Assembly: GCF_000499845.2 (NCBI RefSeq)
Contig: NC_023759.2
Location: 34,534,464 to 34,598,463, forward strand
Origin: Phaseolus vulgaris
Lineage: Eukaryota; Streptophyta; Magnoliopsida; Fabales; Fabaceae
Reading direction: 5' to 3'
Length of the DNA: 64,000 nt
Positions within the stretch are counted from its first letter, which is position 1. Each line of letters begins with the position of its first letter. A model generated the notes under the pieces. The model searched no databases. It saw only the letters and a list, made by a program, of their open reading frames with translations, and was not told the DNA's origin. Below, piece after piece: positions 57,401 through 64,000 of this stretch. Both the position numbers and the translations under genes were made by a program.

Positions 57401-57450
57401 TGGGACTTGTAATTGGTGGCATTGCTACCGCATTTGCCCGGAGGAATTGA
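54448..57450 (+). CDS. FIS1A: Mitochondrial fission protein FIS1-like
   Basis: Five exons: 54448-54555, 55109-55247, 56162-56283, 57217-57280, 57365-57450, all with GT-AG introns; 172 residues, as long as plant FIS1. The N-terminus reads AKMGSFLESIGNFFNGGEQI, the TPR-like core has IMRLSWALVHSRQKEDVQRG and YLLAVGYYRSNDYGRSRQLV, and the C-terminus has a single membrane helix (VIGIGITATAVGLVIGGI) followed by FARRN, a tail anchor with a basic end. The family anchors in the outer mitochondrial and peroxisomal membranes and helps recruit dynamin-related proteins for fission. Start is uncertain: homologs begin MDAK, here that Met codon is GTG (54463); the ATG at 54448 adds five residues, and the ATG at 54475 would give 163 residues. 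Confidence 0.93.
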
Positions 57451-59230
57451 GAATCTTGAGGAAATAATCTCTACCGAACATGAGCTTAGCTTCTTTTTTG
57501 TTTTATTTTCTTCTGGAAACATGTTAAAAGTCAATGGGAAATAATCCTCCGTTGAGAAATAATACTGTTTCAACCTTTTTTGTTTCTCAAAGGGTGTACG
57601 TGGCAATAATTTTAAGCCACTGGATATGTGATCATTTATTAATAGATTTACATTTTATTTGGATTAAATTGTATGGATTGAATGATGGAGTCCAAAAAGA
57701 AGAGAAAGAGGTGAGAAATAAATGAAAATGAAAGTTGTTTTGGATTATACAACAAATGAAAACAAATGAGAAGAAAATATATTTTTTAGTTTTACTATTT
57801 ATATTTTTTTTCATTTATTATATTTTGAAGAAGATTTGAAAATATGAAAAAATAAAAAAGTTTAGTCAATAATCATGTGACTTTCATAATCGGTTATAAA
57901 GTGAAAAGAGATTAAAAAGATTCAAAGATAATTAATTATGCGGTTTATATGATAGATTATGCAGAGATATATTACTTCTGCGCTTTTCTTGATGCAGCCT
58001 GGATTTGAGGCATGCATGTCCAAAATATTTACAGTAAATAGTATTTTTTCTTTAAAATATTAAACAACCTATACTTTTGTTCATAAGTCAATAGTAATAT
58101 TAAAACATATTTAAAGGAAAAGCGACTTCACAATTAGTGAAAACACCTTTGAAGCTTAAATAATCAAACTCGGTAATTCATATATTGATTTGCCAAGGAA
58201 GACATACGTTAATATAAACATAACATAGTGAACTCTTGTGCTTTTTTTATATTTCTCAAAACGTACAGATGTAAAAGATGAAAATGAAATTAAAAGATAA
58301 GAAAGCGCCTCCTTTTAAGCTAAACAAAATTTGGCTTTCATTTATTACTCGCGTTTATTCAATTAGACATTAATGTGAATGTGTATAAACTTTGCGAGTT
58401 AATAAATTAGTTTCACCAATGTTTATATTAATAATTTTTAATTCATTTTCTTAAGCCACTTTAACTAATTTATAAAAAAACTTAGTTATAAGATGCTAAC
58501 CTTTTGTTCTCTACTACTTGTACTGTTGCTAATTTATTTAAGATTTCTTTTTACCTCAAATAATTAAATGTCATTCTATATCATCTAACTTATTATAACT
58601 TTACCAAACACTTTCAACTTTACAAGTTACTTTAAAAGTTTAATTTATTTTTCACTATACATTGTAAGTTTTTCACCTAGTTTATAAGGTGGTTTTCTAC
58701 CAAATATTATAAGCTAATTTATCAGAGCAGTAAGAAAAAGCAAGCTTCAGAATTGCATGCCACACTACCATGTTCGGCTTAAGCTGAGGATGCTACTTGA
58801 ACAGATGTTCTTTTCAAATAATACACAGACAGCTAATGTGGATAGATAAAACTGCTAAGGCATGGTTACCGAGAACATAAATTATAACTAACGTGGGTTC
58901 ATTTGTTAAATTAGAGCTTCTTTCATATAGTCTGCAAGGTGTAGGATACGGTCAACAAAACCTCATCCTAAAAGGTGAGATCAGAAATATAATTTGCAAA
59001 ACACCATTTCACAAATCTAAATAAATAAAACGTTTGTGAATGAAGTTGCTCAATGCAGGTTGTTCTTCAAGAACTGAAGAGAGATAAATGTCACCACCAA
59101 ATTTACAGTGAACAGATTCAGAGCGTTAGGGTTGATCATGTGGAACTTATGCAATCATAACCTTAAGCATGATACAACAGTTAAATACTAGGAATTCAAC
59201 CTGCAAAATACAAGAGAGCACAAGAAACTA
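57451..59230. other. Spacer between convergent FIS1 and NRPE5 genes
   Basis: No gene seen. The first part is the FIS1 3' untranslated region and the last part that of NRPE5; the middle is AT-rich without recognisable repeats. Confidence 0.5.
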
Positions 59231-62200
59231 TCACCACACACATCGATAAGTGACATGCATCTGGGTGATTTCACCACTATAGGTAACTTTAACTACTTGG
59301 CCCCTCTCAAGTCCATAATATCGTGCAATTGCATCAGTCTGTAGCATGCGGGGAAGCTGAAAACAGCAAAACTTAATGTAAGAGTACTTGTCTTGGACTA
59401 TGAAACTTAACATTCATGCAAAAGTTATACTATAATATGTTCTCAACTATTGCCACGCAATTCCATCAATCGGTGGCGCATGGAGAAGCTAAGAATAAGA
59501 AAACTTATGTTTGATTGAAAATGAAAAATAACGCAGAATTTAAGATTCCTAGTTTACAATTTATATGTATATGTGCAATAGAAGAACGAATACAAATATC
59601 AGTATTCCATATGGCTACTGTAAGCACATTTAATCATAACAAACATGTTCCCATCATTCCAAGGATAAAACTTATATACTATTTTCTGACCATTGGTACA
59701 TTAAATTCATTTTATTTGTTTTTACATTTATTTTTGCAACGGATTTCTTCATATCTTTTGACTCTATATGCAGAGCCCTTTTCTCTTGTCAGACACACCT
59801 CAGCTTTCTCTCCTCTCTCCATAAAAGCTCTTTCATCCTGAGTTTATTTTCTACTAGTTCTGTAGCCTCAGCCTTGTCTAAAAAGTTCCTGCTGTATCTT
59901 GCAGAACTTGCAGGGATATCTTGGTGTAAGATTCAGCAGATCTTTGCACAACACCCTTCTAAAAGCAATGGAGTTTACAACTCCAGGCATGCATGGTTTT
60001 CATAATTACCGTGTCAGGAAGTGTTTATATTTATCTATATTTGTATTTACTACGACATGATTAAGTACAACATTATAGCAGCATGCTATTTAAGAAACCA
60101 CAGCAAAGTAGCACATATCTAGACAAAAATTGAGTCAATTATCAAAGTGTAAAAGTTTAGTTACAAATTTCAATGTGAAACCAATTGTTACTGCTGATTC
60201 CCAACAGAAATTGGTTTCATTCGGTAATGTGAAAATGCAACTTTGTTTGATCTACACATGACTCAATCTAAAGTGCACAATCTTAACGAGTTCACAGGAT
60301 ACACCATAGAAAAATTAATAACTTGAATAGAAGGGTCCATAACCAGGGCATAGACAATTCAGAAAGACGTAATTCGTGTCTGAGATAAGCTTTTTCAAAT
60401 TGTATCAAAACTGACCTGCTTTTCTTCGATATTGAATTTCTTAAGGAGATTTTTCTTCTGCCTATCAGTCAACACCTGATGCTTTGGCTTCAACACATGC
60501 TTTGTAATATTAACAAGCAAGTCTGTGATCTGAACAGCAGGGAAAAAAGATTTCCATGAATTTTTGGGCAAGAAACTAAGTTTTTGTCAGCACAGGTAAG
60601 AAAATCAGTCAATAAGTTTCATATTAGAGGAAAATAAAATTACAGAGACATCATTATGTTATGGGTATTATTAAAAAGATAACTTAGTTGTAACAATTAC
60701 AAGTGATTGGTGGATCACAACTGAAGCAAATATGGATACAAAGTGAGGCCATTCAGGATGAGATGCCATAGTTACTCAAAATTTGCAAGCAACGTCTAGC
60801 AAAAAATTGTATGCCAAAGGTTTCTTCTTTGAAAAACTCCCAGTTTATACATGAAAGAATATCAGATATGCTTTAAGGGGACTTCAGTACATATATATCC
60901 ATGCTTGCGACATATGTTTTAAATGATCATAAAAGTTTAAATAGCAGAGTTTTCTATCACAACAAGAAATTTTTAAATGGAGAAGATTGTCTCAGTAAAT
61001 ATGTCATATAATGATTGGATCCCTCCTAACAATGAACTAAGAATAGAATTCTCAGGATGTTTTCCAAGCTTCTTATCTGCCTTCAATTAGCCAAGCATTT
61101 ATAACCTGTCCTCCAACATACTAACTATTTTTGAAACATTTGCTGACTTCAAAGAGTACAAGGAATTATTTTCACTTTCTTCATCTTTCCCTTCCACGAA
61201 GGAAGGATTTCCAACTGCATCCTTATTCTTTACCGGTTAAACTGTACAGGCTATTTTAAGTTGCATCTTGATGAAACTATAGACGCATACTCCAACCATG
61301 GATACAGCATGGACATAGAAATGCAGAAAATTTGGATGTGACAAAATTATGACAACATATAAAGTTAGTAACAAATTATCACGTGAGCACAAATTTTAAT
61401 TATGCGATAGAATCAACGATTTGAAATTTAGCATCAGGAAGTAAATATATTATCATTTATCTATTTACTATAGAGAGTATTTCCATTTGAGTTCGTGTAA
61501 AGTTCATAAAAACAAAAAGAATGTAATTGAGAGAGTGTTCAGCTTTCAGAGTGTCTGAGTTAGATTGATAGCCAAGGATAAGAATGTAGTAGAGAGTAAG
61601 CCATGGTTTCTGGTTGAGGAAAATGCTCTTGCTTTTAATAAATCAACAAGCAGCGAGAAACTGATAGAAATCAAGAGAAAATGAGTGAAAACGGAGAGAG
61701 AATCAAAGAAACTTCCTGTTCTGAAACCACTAATTAACTGAATGAACTTACTGAAATATGATGATTCAGCTACACATATAGTTAGGACTTAGGCACAAAA
61801 CTCAAATTCCTATCAACTTAACATGTAGAAAGGTTTCTGAAAGAGGTTTACAACCAGAGTCTGGGCAGCAAAGTCAAGGTTTTAGGGGTGTTCACAATCC
61901 AATCATAGCTACAATTGTGCTACCATTGCTGCAATTTAAAACCTTGTCCAGAACAGTTAGACTGACAGCTGAGCATAACTGAAGTGAATATTACTATTAC
62001 TCAAACAGCAGGAAATATCTGCCATACGTTTGTTCAACATGGTAACCGCAACTATTTTAAGTGCACAGAGGCCAACAATGAAAATCCATGTCAACCAATT
62101 CTGTTAGAAAAATACAACATGCAATTTTATATGATCCAACGAAAAATAGAAACAAATAAAACCAAATTAATCTTCTGTAGAACATTTATGAGAGATGTTT

Positions 62201-63263
62201 GAGTTAGAATCACAAACCTGGAAAATTTCAACCTTGAAGGAAAAAAGACCGACCGCTTTCAAGGCCTGGCTAGTAACATGATTCTCCACTATCAATATAA
62301 GACCACTCAAAGTATCTCTATTAACAATCTGCCCCGCAATGTTCCGAATAGCAGTAACTTTCACAACACCTGGCCCACAGAAAATGACTAAAATCTGCAA
62401 TCATCAAGAAACTGATTTTACTAGAAATACAAATGCTCAGTCATTTTCAAGTGTTATTGAATTAGTCCCTAAACTTAGGTTTGACAGAGAGTGATAAAAA
62501 GATAACCTTTCATTGTAAAATATACGTCAAACTTAATTTAACAGTAAAAAAAACACCAAGACAATTTCGCTTCAAAATCGATTTACAAATAAAAATTGGT
62601 CGGAAACATGTACTTACTCAGACTAAAACATCAAAACATAAATAACTTCACTAAATTAATAAGCTAACTTAACAAAATTAATTTGATCCAAAATCAATTT
62701 TGCCTCAAAAGTCCGGTCAGACGGGTTAAATCAAATGTATCTTGCTGATGAAAAAGAAAAAAAAAAGTGATCGAAAAGAAAGAACCCACGAGAGATGACC
62801 ATTTGGTAAGCATTAGTAGATTCTTTACACCTATAAAGTAGTAAAAAAAACATGGCCACTATATAAAAATTGAATTTTTCCTTAGATTTCAGGGGAAGAT
62901 ATTGAAATTGAGGGAGCGAGTTGGGTGGAAAAGAGATGAAGAAAAGGATACCCTTTTGGAAGGGTTAGTTGCGTGAGCGAGGGAGAGGCGGAGACGGTCA
63001 GGGTCGGGGGAATGGCCGTGCATGTGGCGGAATTGGGAGAGAGAAAGGTCGATTTCGTTGGAGGGAATGGAGTAGCCTCTGTCTTTGAGCATTTCCAGAG
63101 TGGTTCTGCGAGACAAGTAGTATCTGTGACTTTCAACGGTGCCATCATCGATGAACTTGCTCAAACACCCTTTGACTTGTTCTGTTTCTTCTTGTTCTGC
63201 TCCTTCTTGTTCTGCTAATTCTCCTCCCACTCTCTCCCACTGGAACCCATTCTCAGCTGCCAT
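59231..63263 (-). CDS. NRPE5: RNA polymerase subunit 5, Pol V-type (RPB5 family)
   Basis: Four exons on the minus strand: 63263-62952, 62394-62218, 60529-60416 and 59356-59231, all GT-AG and all in phase 0; 242 residues. The N-terminal jaw has [21 protein letters not shown]; the middle has [17 protein letters not shown] and [20 protein letters not shown]; the C-terminal assembly domain has [20 protein letters not shown] and ends YRCVW. The SHRYYL..LRDRGY-type N-terminus and CVW end match NRPE5 rather than NRPB5 of Arabidopsis, which ends YRYVV. Pol V makes scaffold transcripts in RNA-directed DNA methylation. The N-terminal extension is rich in Glu and Gln ([13 protein letters not shown]). 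No defect seen. Confidence 0.93.
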
Positions 63264-63395
63264 TTCTCTCCCTCTCCTGACTGTGACTCAGTGCCACTTC
63301 TGTTCCAACTTTTCTTTATAATTCACTTCTGATTATAAGCATTAAATGAAAATAACATATTCACTTTCTTATTTTAATTTTTAAAGAATTCTATT

Positions 63396-63877
63396 TAGGG
63401 GTGGCAAAGCGGGACAGGCTATATAGGACGGCCGTGTGGGACAGGTTGACTTTTTCAATCCGCTAACCTGCATTAGTCCGTCGTGCATAACCTGCTGCCT
63501 GCACGGGCCAACAACGAGGCAATGCTAGCTGGCCCGCTAGTCCTTAATAAATAAATAAAAAATTGACTTGTTGGTTTAATGGAAAGTCGCAACTTTTTGA
63601 GTAATAGAAAATTAGGTTTTCACTCAAAACACAACTCCCTCGCTCCACCTGTGATTCCGTGGCTTCGCCTGCAACTGCGGCGCTGCTGCCACTCGTGCCG
63701 CTCCGCTACTGCACACCACTATTGTTGCACACTACTATTATCACACCGCTGTTGCCTACACTCCTCCTTCACCTTTCAAAAAAAAAAGGATCAGATTACA
63801 GGCCTGCAGACCAACTCGCATTTTACAAACTTAAACGGAGCCTATACGGAAGAGACAAATCCGCTTTGCCACCCCTA
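63396..63877. mobile_element. hAT-type MITE
   Basis: 482 bases with 17-base perfect terminal inverted repeats TAGGGGTGGCAAAGCGG at 63396-63412 and the inverse at 63861-63877, flanked by a perfect 8-bp duplication ATTCTATT at 63388-63395 and 63878-63885. The 8-bp duplication and (T/C)AGGGGTGGCAAA ends are typical of hAT elements. No transposase is encoded, so it is non-autonomous. It lies just upstream of the NRPE5 start (about 130 bases), on the promoter side. Confidence 0.93.
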
Positions 63878-64000
63878 ATTCTATTGATTATATAATGAAA
63901 ATTATAAAAACAACTTTATGCTAGTAACATTTACCCTATCATAAGGAACACCCACATTTACTGTACAAGGAGAAGAAACAAATTGTAAAGAATGAGGGAG

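Noticed and set aside
59515..59841. 108-residue frame in the third intron of NRPE5
   Set aside because: Lies in an intron on the opposite strand, no recognisable content.
1..64000. tRNA or rRNA genes
   Set aside because: No cloverleaf-like or ribosomal sequence was recognised; only tRNA-complementary primer sites of retroelements were seen.

Overview
The window is nuclear DNA of a flowering plant, most likely a papilionoid legume of the Vigna/Phaseolus/Glycine kind. Coding genes have GT-AG introns and match plant families. The retroelements (Sirevirus-like LTRs ending in a C-run plus a CTCTAG block, Tat-lineage Ty3, plant L1 LINEs) are of the type that fills legume genomes. The species call is inference; no search was run.

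Four host genes look intact: two copies of a SAM-dependent methyltransferase gene (4299-5219 and 27103-28146, both +, same single intron position), a FIS1-type mitochondrial/peroxisomal fission gene (54448-57450, +, five exons), and an RPB5-family polymerase subunit most like the Pol V-type NRPE5 (59231-63263, -, four exons). FIS1 and NRPE5 are convergent. An inositol-transporter (INT) pseudogene lies at 17543-18313.

Almost everything else is transposon. Left part: the 5' half of an L1 LINE with open frames (1-3240, -); a decayed short-LTR copia (5460-10625, +) carrying a solo LTR (6786-7882), an AT-rich minisatellite and a CACTA-like terminus, abutting a 5'-truncated LINE (10630-13400); a TRIM-like fragment (15179-15438); a second CACTA-like terminus (18620-18915); and a Ty3 Tat-lineage element lacking integrase (19885-24790, -). 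The two methyltransferase copies are separated by this 22 kb of inserted DNA.

The centre (28536-52841) is one nested complex resolved here by target-site duplications. A copia element E (-, TSD TTTAA, 28541-52836) is interrupted three times: by a 5'-truncated LINE (28561-31365, 16-bp TSD), by a solo LTR D (33388-42699), and by a Sirevirus-like element A (44998-52372, +, TSD CATTC). D contains solo LTR C (34276-42371, TSD GAGTG), and C contains a second Sirevirus-like element B (34834-41339, -, TSD AGAAT). The nest is therefore four deep (E>D>C>B). A also has a 0.9 kb LTR-like insert in its 3' LTR.

Elements A and B are the most interesting content. Both keep gag and an accessory reading frame but lack all of pol at the same place, so they look like one non-autonomous lineage. 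Both are strewn with an imperfect palindrome (AAACAACCGATTGTTT in element sense) that occurs in tandem pairs or triplets, nearly always exactly 21 bp apart, in LTRs, leader regions and gag coding sequence, where it is read in two different frames. A hAT-type MITE (63396-63877, 8-bp TSD) closes the window.
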